This document shows, in pieces, positions 1-8,608 of a stretch of 50,198 bases of DNA. The stretch's first letter is position 1. Each line of letters opens with the position of its first letter. The translations under genes were made by a program, and so were the position numbers. Origin of the DNA: Micavibrio sp. (GTDB lineage: Bacteria > Pseudomonadota > Alphaproteobacteria > Micavibrionales > Micavibrionaceae); NCBI GenBank assembly GCA_027075555.1, contig JALTAZ010000059.1, positions 1 to 50,198 on the forward strand. Reading direction: 5' to 3'. Below the pieces are notes generated by a model. That model saw only the letters and a program-made list of their open reading frames with translations, did not search any database and was not told the origin of the DNA.

Positions 1-2
1 AT

Positions 3-1646
3 GGTATAACCCCTGCTGAAAATGAGTTAAACCCAACAAATAAAGAAAAAATTATTATACTCGGCGGTGGTCCTAACCGCATTGGTCAAGGCATAGAATT
101 TGATTATTGCTGTGTTCATGCGGCATACGCGCTTAAAGAAGCTGGATATGAAACCATAATGGTAAATTGCAATCCTGAAACGGTTTCTACTGATTATGAC
201 ACATCAGATAGACTATTTTTTGAACCCTTAACCGAAGAAGATGTTATTGAGCTTATAAGAGCCGAACAATCTAATGGTATAGTAAAGGGCGTTATTGTTC
301 AGCTAGGAGGGCAAACCCCGCTTAAACTCGCCAAAGCTCTGTTAGATAATAATATACCTATTCTTGGCACTGACCCTGATGCAATTGACCTAGCAGAAGA
401 TCGTGAGCGCTTTCAACAGCTCTTACATGGTTTAGGGCTAAAACAACCCCCTAATGGAATTGCTAGTACAAAAGAAGAAGCTCTTAATATTGCTGAAAAT
501 ATTGGTTTTCCTCTTGTAATACGCCCATCTTACGTTCTTGGCGGACAAGGAATGGAAATTGTCCACTCTATTTCTGAGCTTGAGCGCTATATCAATATGG
601 CAGTAAAAGTATCAGGTGATTGCCCTGTATTGCTTGATCGTTATCTAAAAAGTGCAATTGAGCTTGACGTTGACGCACTATGTGATGGTGAAGATGTTTA
701 TGTTTCTGGAATTATGGAGCATATCGAAGAGGCAGGTATTCACTCAGGTGATTCTGCTTGCGTACTCCCCCCTCATTCATTACCACAAAAGGTGATAGAA
801 GAGTTAAATGCCCAAACCATAAAATTAGCAAAAGCCCTAAAAGTAAAAGGACTTATGAATGTTCAATTTGCAGTTAGAAAAGATGATGAAACAGGCGATG
901 AGGTGATATATATAATAGAGGTAAACCCTCGGGCATCACGTACAGTACCGTTTGTTGCCAAAGCAACGGGTGTTCCTGTTGCTAAATTAGCAGCGCGCAT
1001 AATGGCAGGTGAAAAACTTAGCAAGTTCAAGGATATGCTAATAGACATTCAATATGATCATTACGCTGTTAAAGCTCCGGTATTTCCGTTTAACCGCTTT
1101 CCCGGTGTTGACCCTTTATTAGGACCTGAAATGAAATCAACTGGCGAAGTAATAGGGCTTGATAAAGATCTGGCTCATGCTATTGCTAAATCACAACTTG
1201 GCGCAGGAACTAACCTGCCAATTAAGGGTAGTGTTTTTATGTCGGTCAAAGATGAGGATAAACCCGCCTTAATACCAATTGCCAAAGAACTCTTAAACAT
1301 AGGATTTAAAATAGTAGCCACTGGTGGAACATGCTCTTTTCTTAATGATAACAATATCAGGGCAGAGCGAATAAATAAGGTTTTAGAAGGACAACCCCAT
1401 ATTGTTGATGCAATTATCAATGGGGATATTGATCTTGTAATAAATACCACAACCAAAAGTTCACACGCACTTTCTGATTCATCATCTATAAGATGTATGG
1501 CTTTGATGAATAAAATCCCGTATTACACCCTTATGAGCGCAGCAAGCGCAGCCACAAGGGCTATTCGTGCATTAAAAGATCGTGACCTTGATGTTGCTAG
1601 CTTGCAAAGCTATTTCAAGGAAAAAGATAAAAGCAAAGCTGCTTGA
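3..1646 (+). CDS. carB: Carbamoyl-phosphate synthase large subunit, 3' part (cut by window edge)
   Basis: The reading frame is already open at base 3, so the track's ATG at 159 is internal. About 547 of the usual ~1080 residues are present: the second ATP-grasp half, starting just before the '[15 protein letters not shown]' nucleotide-binding segment, and the C-terminal MGS-like allosteric domain ('[12 protein letters not shown]', then the '[13 protein letters not shown]' effector loop). In the family, this half phosphorylates carbamate using ammonia channelled from CarA glutamine hydrolysis, feeding pyrimidine and arginine synthesis in the cytoplasm. A strong hairpin follows the stop, so carB ends its transcription unit here. 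Identity is secure; the N-terminal half lies outside the window. Confidence 0.97.
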   Translation, partial: GITPAENELNPTNKEKIIILGGGPNRIGQGIEFDYCCVHAAYALKEAGYETIMVNCNPETVSTDYDTSDRLFFEPLTEEDVIELIRAEQSNGIVKGVIVQLGGQTPLKLAKALLDNNIPILGTDPDAIDLAEDRERFQQLLHGLGLKQPPNGIASTKEEALNIAENIGFPLVIRPSYVLGGQGMEIVHSISELERYINMAVKVSGDCPVLLDRYLKSAIELDVDALCDGEDVYVSGIMEHIEEAGIHSGDSACVLPPHSLPQKVIEELNAQTIKLAKALKVKGLMNVQFAVRKDDETGDEVIYIIEVNPRASRTVPFVAKATGVPVAKLAARIMAGEKLSKFKDMLIDIQYDHYAVKAPVFPFNRFPGVDPLLGPEMKSTGEVIGLDKDLAHAIAKSQLGAGTNLPIKGSVFMSVKDEDKPALIPIAKELLNIGFKIVATGGTCSFLNDNNIRAERINKVLEGQPHIVDAIINGDIDLVINTTTKSSHALSDSSSIRCMALMNKIPYYTLMSAASAATRAIRALKDRDLDVASLQSYFKEKDKSKAA

Positions 1647-1681
1647 CGCAGAGAAGACTTATATCTATAATCCTGTCAATT

Positions 1682-1709
1682 CCCGCCTATGCTACTATTG
1701 GCGGGTTTT
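1682..1709 (+). terminator. Rho-independent terminator after carB
   Basis: A CCCGCC arm pairs with GGCGGG across a 12-base loop and is followed directly by TTTT. It lies 36 bases past the carB stop and before the greA start, so it probably separates the two genes. Confidence 0.75.
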
Positions 1710-1740
1710 GCTTTGCAATAACAAATATTAGAGAAAAATA

Positions 1741-2214
1741 ATGGATAAGGTTCCCGTAACTAAAATTGGCTATGATGAATTAGTGAAAGAGCTAAATCAT
1801 CTTAAGACTGTTGCCCGCCCCGAAGTTATTGAAGCAATAGCAGTGGCTCGCGAACATGGTGATTTAAAGGAAAATGCCGAATACCACGCAGCAAAAGAGC
1901 AACAAAGCTTTATTGAAGGACGTATTTTAGAACTTGAATCTGTTACAAGCAGGGCGCAGATCATTGATCCAACCACACTAAGCGGTGATATCGTTAAATT
2001 TAGTGCAACTGTCACTATCGTTAATGAAGATACGGACGAAGAAGAAACTTATCAAATTGTTGGTGACTATGAAGCCGATATGGAAAAAGGTAAACTATCA
2101 ATCAGTGCCCCTGTCGCCCGCGCATTAATAGGAAAAAGCAAAGGTGATTCTGTTAGTGTTAAAACGCCTAAGGGAACTCAAGATTTTGAAATTTTAAATG
2201 TTGAGTATAAATAG
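1741..2214 (+). CDS. greA: Transcription elongation factor GreA
   Basis: The 157-residue protein has the full GreA length. The N-terminal antiparallel coiled coil (residues ~1-75) carries the tip motif '[18 protein letters not shown]', whose acidic residues enter the RNA polymerase secondary channel and stimulate cleavage of backtracked transcripts. The C-terminal FKBP-like domain contains '[16 protein letters not shown]'. An AGAG ribosome binding site precedes the ATG. It follows the carB terminator, so it most likely has its own promoter in the ~30 bases between, or relies on read-through. carB-greA adjacency is common in Alphaproteobacteria. Confidence 0.97.
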   Translation: MDKVPVTKIGYDELVKELNHLKTVARPEVIEAIAVAREHGDLKENAEYHAAKEQQSFIEGRILELESVTSRAQIIDPTTLSGDIVKFSATVTIVNEDTDEEETYQIVGDYEADMEKGKLSISAPVARALIGKSKGDSVSVKTPKGTQDFEILNVEYK

Positions 2215-2240
2215 TAACAAATGATATTTTAATCCAAAAT

Positions 2241-2252
2241 GGGGCTGTCCCC
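2241..2252. terminator. Short GC hairpin between convergent greA and the small unknown gene
   Basis: GGGG and CCCC arms flank a CTGT loop in the ~40-base convergent gap. The stem is only four pairs and has no clean T-run, so a terminator role is tentative. Confidence 0.3.
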
Positions 2253-2254
2253 TC

Positions 2255-2509
2255 TTAAAGCAGACTATTTAGACGATCAATATCAGAAGATAAAGTAAGA
2301 TTACGCTTAGATTGTATCTGTACCCTTGTATCCTGAGCAATGTTTTGTGCCGCTGATAAACTCAAAGCCTCATCAGATATGGCAACATCATCAGATAAGA
2401 ACACGTTAGAAGCAACCTGCTCTGCCCCCTTCTTATCCACTTGTTTTTGCACTGATGATGAAGATTGAACTTTTGGGATATGCCCATTTGAACCAATTGA
2501 ATCAACCAT
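2255..2509 (-). CDS. Small hypothetical protein (84 aa)
   Basis: I do not recognise this family. The track begins at a TTG, but the ATG nine codons later (MVDSIG...) is preferred because AAGG lies about 10 bases before it. The product is hydrophilic and Ser/Gln-rich with no signal peptide or membrane segment. The second half, around 'LSDDVAISDEALSLSAAQ', looks able to form a short amphipathic helix. The wording loosely recalls small flagellar regulators such as FlgM, but the FlgM C-terminal signature is absent, so I assign no function. It stands alone on the minus strand between greA and the phytoene-synthase-like gene. Confidence 0.55.
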   Translation of the reverse strand: MVDSIGSNGHIPKVQSSSSVQKQVDKKGAEQVASNVFLSDDVAISDEALSLSAAQNIAQDTRVQIQSKRNLTLSSDIDRLNSLL

Positions 2510-2618
2510 TTTTAATCTAACCTTTTTTAAACTCAAAAGAAAACTTTAACCACCCTTTTAAGGCATTAAACTACAAGAAAAACATTAACGTTACCATAAT
2601 AAACTTATCTATAAATAA

Positions 2619-3491
2619 TTACATTATTTTTGTTTTCCAAAAAACCCTAAATACCTTTAATGAGGGATCACATGTAATTGCAGATGATAAAACATCATAG
2701 TCTAAAGATTTTATCTGTTTAAAATATATCTCACTTATAGATTGAGCTGATCTTAGAAATAAATTATCAGATTTTGAAGCTATTAAGCGATTATCAACAA
2801 TATCCTTAATTAACAATTTTAAATTGTACTGATTATCATCACTAAAAAAATCATCTTTTTTTATTGAATATTTATTCATCAGATCCTCAGGCAATAAAAA
2901 TCTGTTTTGGCATACAAAATATCTAGTGGAGCGAATTATCCCAGCCAAAGCATAATTTATGGCTATAGGCTGCACTACTTCTAGATCAGGATTAGACCCT
3001 GTTATTATGAGCGCAAGTTTAAATAAAGGCTGCGTTGTAAAATCTGCATAATTCATCAATCCTTCAAGATTAGCAGGCGACACACATTCTAAATCAAACT
3101 CTCTAGCATAAAGTAGCTTATCAAAATGCCTCCTTGGTAAATCATATTTCTTTATTGATATGGATAAAGGTTTTAATATCTCATGCTCAGTTACTGCCCC
3201 TTGCTCATATATATTTTTAATTTCATCGCGCCACCATTGCAAACGTATAAGGCCAAGGTTAGAATCACTTACCACCTCTCTGGTTTTGGCTATCTCATGA
3301 TTAAAGGCGAACAAAGCCCATAAATCTTCACGAATACCAGCAGGAAAAAACATAGATTGCAAAAATCTATCACTATCGTAACCACGCACTATCTCACCAC
3401 AATAAGATAAATTGCTTCCCAGCTTATTTTTATGTGCTTTCAAAATACAAAAACCCTTTAATGAATAGTAAAAAAAGACTAGATTAAGCAC
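2619..3491 (-). CDS. Squalene/phytoene-synthase-fold protein, NDUFAF6-like
   Basis: The opening 'NLSYCGEIVRGYDSDRF' and the 'LIRLQWWRDEI' helix identify the all-alpha trans-isoprenyl synthase fold in the variant usually found next to secDF in Alphaproteobacteria and related to mitochondrial NDUFAF6, a complex I assembly factor. The first aspartate-rich motif of true synthases (DxxxD) is replaced by 'FNHEIAKTREVV', so prenyl-diphosphate catalysis is doubtful. The longest ORF starts at GTG 3491. A TTG at 3443, with AAAGGG about 10 bases upstream, gives a 274-residue protein matching the usual N-terminus and leaves room for promoters opposite sodB. An assembly role is inferred from family and context only. 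Confidence 0.8.
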   Translation of the reverse strand: MLNLVFFYYSLKGFCILKAHKNKLGSNLSYCGEIVRGYDSDRFLQSMFFPAGIREDLWALFAFNHEIAKTREVVSDSNLGLIRLQWWRDEIKNIYEQGAVTEHEILKPLSISIKKYDLPRRHFDKLLYAREFDLECVSPANLEGLMNYADFTTQPLFKLALIITGSNPDLEVVQPIAINYALAGIIRSTRYFVCQNRFLLPEDLMNKYSIKKDDFFSDDNQYNLKLLIKDIVDNRLIASKSDNLFLRSAQSISEIYFKQIKSLDYDVLSSAITCDPSLKVFRVFWKTKIM

Positions 3492-3530
3492 TTATCAGTT
3501 TTTACTAGCAATGAAAAGCAGGAGATAACC

Positions 3531-4142
3531 ATGACCTTAGAATTACCAGATCTTCCCTATGCCTATGATGCACTTGCCCCTTATATGTCCGCAGAAACAC
3601 TGGAATACCATCATGATAAGCACCATAACGCTTATGTGACAAACGGTAATAAAATTTTACAAGATTTGCCTAATATGGGATCAACACTAGAAGAAGTTGT
3701 TATTAATGCCCATAAAAAAGGAGAGCAAGGATTATTCAACAACGCGGCACAACACTGGAATCACAAATTATTTTGGCAATGGATGAAACCTAATGGCGGC
3801 GGATCACTACCTGGTGATCTTGAGATAGCAATAAATGACAGTTTTGGATCTTTTGAATCCTTTAGGGATAAATTCCTTACCGCTGGTGCAACACAATTTG
3901 GCTCTGGCTGGTGCTGGCTAGTTTTAAATGCAGATGGCAAATTAGAGGTAACTAAAACGCCAAATGGTGAAAATCCACTTATACACAATCAAAAAGCACT
4001 ACTTGGTTGTGATGTCTGGGAACATAGCTATTACATTGATTACCGTAATGCCCGCCCAAAATATCTTGAAGCATTTATAGATAACCTTGTAAATTGGGAG
4101 TTTGTAGCAGAATTACTCGAAAAGGCAAAACAGGAATTATAG
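3531..4142 (+). CDS. sodB: Superoxide dismutase, iron type
   Basis: The 203-residue protein converts superoxide to peroxide and oxygen in the cytoplasm. Metal ligands are visible: His27 in 'EYHHDKHH', His in 'AAQHWNH', and Asp and His in 'DVWEHSYYIDYRNARPKY'. The 'GSGWCWL' segment and the Gln in 'NAAQHWNH' favour the Fe rather than the Mn subtype. AGGAG lies seven bases before the ATG. The gene diverges from the phytoene-synthase-like gene with only 39 bases between annotated starts, so its promoter probably overlaps the 5' end of that ORF. A perfect hairpin terminator follows. Confidence 0.96.
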   Translation: MTLELPDLPYAYDALAPYMSAETLEYHHDKHHNAYVTNGNKILQDLPNMGSTLEEVVINAHKKGEQGLFNNAAQHWNHKLFWQWMKPNGGGSLPGDLEIAINDSFGSFESFRDKFLTAGATQFGSGWCWLVLNADGKLEVTKTPNGENPLIHNQKALLGCDVWEHSYYIDYRNARPKYLEAFIDNLVNWEFVAELLEKAKQEL

Positions 4143-4185
4143 CCTAAGCACCAAGCCTACACTGCAAACCTATTAAAAATAGAAC

Positions 4186-4215
4186 AAATAAGGAAGAAAT
4201 GGCTTCCTTATTTTT
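4186..4215. terminator. Bidirectional terminator between sodB and the coiled-coil gene
   Basis: A perfect 11-pair stem (AAATAAGGAAG with CTTCCTTATTT) closes a six-base loop and is followed by T residues in both directions. It ends sodB on the plus strand and can end the convergent minus-strand gene. Confidence 0.85.
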
Positions 4216-4236
4216 CTATGGCTTATTTTTCTATGG
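4207..4236. repeat. 15-bp perfect tandem duplication
   Basis: CTTATTTTTCTATGG occurs twice back to back. The first copy overlaps the right arm of the sodB terminator and the second covers the stop codon of the minus-strand coiled-coil gene. It looks like a recent slippage duplication. Confidence 0.9.
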
Positions 4237-4914
4237 TTGAATTACCGGTTGTGCAGACGGTTCTTGGATTGGTTGTTGAGCAGCAGCCGCAGCTTCTTCT
4301 TCTGCAATACGAGCATCAATATATTCTATAATTTTCTTGCCAAGCTCTCCCATATCCTTCATAGCGGCTCTATTACGCTCTACAGCATCTGAATAAATTG
4401 CACGCATTTCTAAAATAACATTACCAGCACTTATAACACCAGCCTCAAATTGCCTATTAAGCTCACTATTAGGATCCGTTGGGCGTTCTCCATTTTCAAG
4501 ATAGTTACTAGCCTCCTCAAGTCTATTAGAAGCATTTTCAAATTTCTTTTTTATGCGCTGATCCGCAGCTTCAATTGAGCTTGTGATTTCTTCTTGCACT
4601 GCAGAGTCAATCATTTTGGGAAAATCTTTAACATCACTATCAACTGTTTCATCAATTGCATCTTCTGAAGATTGTTCAATAACAGGCAAAGTCTTTAATA
4701 TATTACCAATTCTACTTTGCAAAGCCTCTACCATTTCAGGCTTTTTATCCTCAAGCACACTTGCCGATAAACCACGATCTTCTAGCTGTTCTATAATTTC
4801 AGGCCTAGATATGACCTCATCTATCTTCTTCTCAAGAAAATCCGGAGTCACAGCCTTCATCTGCTCTTCTAACAATGCCCGTTTTTCTGCCGTAAGATTA
4901 TTTGCATCACCCAT
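4231..4914 (-). CDS. Acidic coiled-coil hypothetical protein (227 aa)
   Basis: Family not recognised. The protein has no signal peptide or membrane helix. It is strongly acidic and helix-rich throughout. Residues ~110-155 and ~165-205 show heptad-like patterns ('AADQRIKKKFENASNRLEEA'), and the tail from ~205 is an Ala/Glu/Gln/Pro-rich low-complexity stretch ending 'QPVIQP'. It is convergent with sodB and is the last gene of the minus-strand run from the Sec region, separated from the Mth938-type gene by 84 bases. A structural or scaffolding role would be a guess. It is probably a real gene, since the coding pattern is sustained and the opposite-strand ORF is Ser-rich noise. Confidence 0.7.
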   Translation of the reverse strand: MGDANNLTAEKRALLEEQMKAVTPDFLEKKIDEVISRPEIIEQLEDRGLSASVLEDKKPEMVEALQSRIGNILKTLPVIEQSSEDAIDETVDSDVKDFPKMIDSAVQEEITSSIEAADQRIKKKFENASNRLEEASNYLENGERPTDPNSELNRQFEAGVISAGNVILEMRAIYSDAVERNRAAMKDMGELGKKIIEYIDARIAEEEAAAAAQQPIQEPSAQPVIQP

Positions 4915-4998
4915 AATATATTTACCTAATACTATTTTTTTCTATATACTACCTCAATTATAAACATTATTGCAAATAGAGCTTTATTCCTCCTTAAT

Positions 4999-5391
4999 TC
5001 ATTCCTTCTTAAAAGGTAATAATGCACAAACTACGCGCCGCCCATCAGCCATAAGCACATTATATGTTCTACACGCTGCTCCCGTATCCATAACATCAAT
5101 CTTTAGACCATTTTCTTTTAATAAAACTTTTAACTCACGAGGCAAAAAATTCATTTTAGCCCCTGATCCTAATAACACAACATCAATATTATCGCGAGTT
5201 TTTATCAAATCATAAAAATGCTCTAGCTTAAGATCTGACACGCCTCTAACATTTGGTATTTTCCAAACATTAACCATATCAGGAGCGACTATAACAGGAC
5301 TGTTATAGATAACAGAACTTATTTTAAAAACGCCTTTTGTATAGGATTGTATAACATTCTGGTTGGCTCTGATAAGTGGGGTAACGTCCAT
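4999..5391 (-). CDS. Mth938-like domain protein (NDUFAF3 / DUF498 family)
   Basis: The 130-residue protein fits the Mth938/DUF498 fold: 'IDVVLLGSGAKMNFLP' followed by 'VMDTGAACRTYNVLMADGR' is the family's central signature. The mitochondrial member NDUFAF3 helps assemble respiratory complex I, and bacterial members sit beside secDF in Alphaproteobacteria, as here, just downstream of secF. With the NDUFAF6-like gene ~1.5 kb away, two bacterial counterparts of complex I assembly factors lie in one short segment. No enzymatic residues are evident. The biochemical role is unknown; the family call is firm. Confidence 0.88.
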   Translation of the reverse strand: MDVTPLIRANQNVIQSYTKGVFKISSVIYNSPVIVAPDMVNVWKIPNVRGVSDLKLEHFYDLIKTRDNIDVVLLGSGAKMNFLPRELKVLLKENGLKIDVMDTGAACRTYNVLMADGRRVVCALLPFKKE

Positions 5392-5438
5392 ATAAAAGAT
5401 ACCTCTTTATATATTTTTATATATTCACCTAGATATAT

Positions 5439-6467
5439 TTATGTAGATGCTGGAGTTTCTTCTTTGATATTTTCGCTATCCTTATCATAAGAAACTTCCC
5501 CTCTTTTGATATTCATCCTTAATAATAATGGAGATGCAACAAAAATAGATGAATAAGTACCGACAACAATACCAAAAATCAGCGCATATACAAAACCTCT
5601 TATAACTTCGCCACCAAATATATAAAGCGCAATCAACGCGAGAAGAGTTGTAATAGATGTCATCAATGTTCTTGATATTGTCTGATTTATAGAAAAATTA
5701 AATAATTCATTAAGAGGCTTCTTTTTATATTTACGTAAATTTTCACGAATACGATCAAATACAACCACAGTGTCATTGATAGAGTATCCAGCAATCATAA
5801 GTATTGCAGCAACTGTTGATAGGTTAAATTCCATCTGCGTTAAGGCAAACAATCCTATAGTTATCAAAGAATCATGTGCAAGAGCAATAAGAGCAGCAAC
5901 ACCAAATTGCCATTCAAACCTAAACCAAATATAGATCATAATACCAAGAAGCGAGAAAATAATGGCATAAAGCCCCTTCATTTTAAGCTCTTTACCAACT
6001 TGAGGCCCTACAAACTCAATACGACGGTAATCGACTTCTTGCCCATCAAATATCGATGACAAAGCTTCTCTAACACTACTTATTGCTTTGTCGTTTGCTG
6101 TTGGGCATTTATCGCGCTTATGAGGATTGATATCTAAACATTTTTCTCTTTCCAGTCTTTCATCTTCACTTTCTTCTTGCTCTGGCAACCGGATAAGAAG
6201 GTCGTCAGACCTGCCAAATTCCTGAATAGATATAGCACCAAGGCCCAAACCGTTGAGCTTAGAGCGCAACCCCTCCAAATCTGGGCTAATAGGTGTGCGT
6301 ACCTCAATAACAGTACCACCAGTAAAATCAATTCCCATATTAAGACCATCTTTGGCAATAAGAAAAATTGATGCCAGCATGACAAATGCTGATAGTATAA
6401 AAGCCCCTGCACTAATACTAATAAAATTTATATTACAATCGCTTGGGATAAGCCTTATTCCACGCAT
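5439..6467 (-). CDS. secF: Protein translocase subunit SecF
   Basis: SecF pairs with SecD to use the proton gradient to pull exported proteins through SecYEG at the inner membrane. The 342-residue protein shows one N-terminal helix (~18-38), the 'GIDFTGGTVIEV' start of the periplasmic domain, and five C-terminal helices including 'AGYSINDTVVVFDRIREN', the SecF hallmark. The periplasmic loop carries a charged stretch with two cysteines ten residues apart (C110, C121) that might form a disulfide. It starts 13 bases after the secD stop, so the two are co-transcribed. Confidence 0.97.
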   Translation of the reverse strand: MRGIRLIPSDCNINFISISAGAFILSAFVMLASIFLIAKDGLNMGIDFTGGTVIEVRTPISPDLEGLRSKLNGLGLGAISIQEFGRSDDLLIRLPEQEESEDERLEREKCLDINPHKRDKCPTANDKAISSVREALSSIFDGQEVDYRRIEFVGPQVGKELKMKGLYAIIFSLLGIMIYIWFRFEWQFGVAALIALAHDSLITIGLFALTQMEFNLSTVAAILMIAGYSINDTVVVFDRIRENLRKYKKKPLNELFNFSINQTISRTLMTSITTLLALIALYIFGGEVIRGFVYALIFGIVVGTYSSIFVASPLLLRMNIKRGEVSYDKDSENIKEETPAST

Positions 6468-6480
6468 TTTTATACCCTTC

Positions 6481-8034
6481 CTATATAGGAACTACCTTAG
6501 ATTTAGATTTCTTAAGCCATAAGACAACCAGCAGCCTAGTAACCATAATCGCAGAAAAGAATGAAGTAACAATACCTATTCCCATAGTTACAGCAAACCC
6601 TTTTATAGGTCCTGTTCCAAATAAGAACAAAATAAGTGCCGCAATCAATGTGGTTAGGTTAGAGTCAATAATGGTAGACATAGCACGCGAATAACCCGCA
6701 TCTATTGCGGAAATATTACTCCTACCACCAGCTAATTCCTCACGAATACGCTCAAAAATAAGCACATTAGCATCAACAGCCATACCAACAGTTAAAACGA
6801 TACCTGCAATACCTGGCAAAGTCAGTGTTGCTTGAAGGCTTGAAAGTATGGCCAAAATAAGCGCTATATTTACAACCAAAGCTACATTGGCCATAAAGCC
6901 AAATAAGCCATAACTAACAACCATAAACACCAATACAAAAACTAAACCAATTATACTTGCAAGTTTTCCAGCAGCAACAGAATCCGCCCCCAAAGAAGGA
7001 CCAACCGTGCGCTCTTCTACAACTTCAAGATCAGCAGGCAGCGCCCCCGCTCGCAACAACAAGGCTAGCTCTTTTGCTTCTTTAACATCAAAATCACCTG
7101 ATATTTGCCCCCTACCACCACAAATAGCTTCATTTATACGCGGAGCACTAATTATCTGATTATCAAGAACAATCGCAAAAGGTTTACCAACATTTTTTCT
7201 GGTAACATTACAAAATTTCCTAGAACCAATAGAATCAAGAGTAAAACTAACAACAGGCTCTCCTGCTTGACCAAAAGATGGTTGAGCATTAACAAGCATT
7301 TCACCGGTGATAACAGCAGTTTTTTTAACATTTAACTCACGCCCAGGATCATCAGCATAAGGAAGCATCATCTCTCTAAAGTTCTTACGTCCTAGTTGTC
7401 CTACTAGATGAAAACCTAACTTTGCAGTCTTTCCTATAAGATCACGAACCTGATCAGAGCTTGCACCTGGAACTTGAACAACTATGCGATCAACACCTTG
7501 CCGTTGTATCACTGGATCTGTTGTACCTACCTCATCAATGCGCCTTCTAACAACTTCAATAACTTGAGATATAACCTGATCTTGAACCTTCTTTACAAAA
7601 TCATCTTCCATAGTAACATTGACCGTAACCCCGTCATCATCAGTAAAAACATAAAGCTCAGGATTATTTTTCCTTATCATTACTTTTAGTTGATTTGCAT
7701 CTTCTTGTTCTTCCATTACAATTATCAGACCATTATCGGTAATAGAAAAGCTTTTGTTTTTTAACTCCTTTTCCTTCATAAAAAGGCTAAAATCTTCTTC
7801 GAACCTATCTTTTCTTTCTTTAAATACCTTGTCCATATCCACCTGATAAAGCAAGTGAGCCCCGCCCCGTAAATCCAAGCCAAGATTTACTGTTTTATGT
7901 GGAAACCATGAAGGCAAGTTCTGCTCCATATAATTATGCATTTTTTCACCAACAAAATTCGGCGCACTATATGCAAAACCATATATACAAACCAATAAAA
8001 TCAGATAAATTTTCCAACGGGGTATTTGTACCAT
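6481..8034 (-). CDS. secD: Protein translocase subunit SecD
   Basis: The 517-residue length is typical of alphaproteobacterial SecD. Order seen: N-terminal membrane anchor (~10-25), 'GLDLRGGAHLLYQVD' opening the periplasmic P1 head, 'VEVVRRRIDEVGTTDP', then six C-terminal helices with 'TVGMAVDANVLIFERIREEL', the conserved transmembrane 4 signature. It partners with SecF, and YajC lies just upstream (10-base gap), giving a standard yajC-secD-secF operon on the minus strand. Nothing abnormal was noticed in the conserved motifs. Confidence 0.97.
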   Translation of the reverse strand: MVQIPRWKIYLILLVCIYGFAYSAPNFVGEKMHNYMEQNLPSWFPHKTVNLGLDLRGGAHLLYQVDMDKVFKERKDRFEEDFSLFMKEKELKNKSFSITDNGLIIVMEEQEDANQLKVMIRKNNPELYVFTDDDGVTVNVTMEDDFVKKVQDQVISQVIEVVRRRIDEVGTTDPVIQRQGVDRIVVQVPGASSDQVRDLIGKTAKLGFHLVGQLGRKNFREMMLPYADDPGRELNVKKTAVITGEMLVNAQPSFGQAGEPVVSFTLDSIGSRKFCNVTRKNVGKPFAIVLDNQIISAPRINEAICGGRGQISGDFDVKEAKELALLLRAGALPADLEVVEERTVGPSLGADSVAAGKLASIIGLVFVLVFMVVSYGLFGFMANVALVVNIALILAILSSLQATLTLPGIAGIVLTVGMAVDANVLIFERIREELAGGRSNISAIDAGYSRAMSTIIDSNLTTLIAALILFLFGTGPIKGFAVTMGIGIVTSFFSAIMVTRLLVVLWLKKSKSKVVPI

Positions 8035-8044
8035 AATCAGCTAA

Positions 8045-8497
8045 CTACACTTTTTTCTTATTCTTACTTGTTTTTGTATCTTTTAAATCCTTATCAGATT
8101 TCGACTTCCACTTAGCAGAAGAATCATTATTTTTATTTGCCACATCTTTTGGCTTAAGCTCAGTTTTACCCTGAATCATAGAACGTAACGCTGTAACTTT
8201 TATATTATTTCCAAGATCAATAATAACTTCTTTGTCATCAATGACCTTATCAATCTTACCAATCAGCCCCCCACTTGTTATAACTCTATCCCCTTTTTTA
8301 AGATCATTGAGCATGTCGCTATGTTCTTTAAAGCGTTTTTGCTGTGGCATAATAAGAAGCACATAGAACAAAGCTACAAGAACAACCACTAGCCCCAAAT
8401 TCCACATCAAAGCCTCAGCAGGCGTCGGCGCTCCTGCAATATCAGCTAGCGCATCAACATTTTCAGCAGCAGCGGCATAAGCCTTAGAAATAAACAT
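8045..8497 (-). CDS. yajC: Preprotein translocase subunit YajC
   Basis: YajC is a small single-pass inner-membrane protein associated with SecDF and YidC. The single helix (~32-50, 'LGLVVVLVALFYVLLI') is followed by the classic 'MPQQKRFKEHSDML' and 'LKKGDRVITSGGLIGKI'. At 150 residues it is longer than E. coli YajC because of an Ala-rich N-terminal extension and a Lys/Asp/Ser-rich tail of ~40 residues. AAGGGAG about nine bases upstream fixes the start. It is the first gene of the yajC-secD-secF operon; about 110 bases separate it from the DUF3592 ORF upstream. Confidence 0.95.
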   Translation of the reverse strand: MFISKAYAAAAENVDALADIAGAPTPAEALMWNLGLVVVLVALFYVLLIMPQQKRFKEHSDMLNDLKKGDRVITSGGLIGKIDKVIDDKEVIIDLGNNIKVTALRSMIQGKTELKPKDVANKNNDSSAKWKSKSDKDLKDTKTSKNKKKV

Positions 8498-8608
8498 GTA
8501 TAAAGCTCCCTTTATAAAAAATTTCTATTACATAAAAACATAAACAACGGAACTATAAAGATAATGACACCAAAGGCAAGGGGTAGAAAACATCATAGCA
8601 TAATAAAT

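Noticed and set aside
159-1646. ATG at 159 as the start of the first gene
   Set aside because: The frame is open to base 3 and encodes conserved CarB sequence upstream, so this is an internal methionine of a gene cut by the window edge.
4583-4963. 126-codon plus-strand ORF opposite the coiled-coil gene
   Set aside because: Ser/Ile-rich translation typical of an antisense shadow, and the minus-strand frame has a coherent acidic helical protein.
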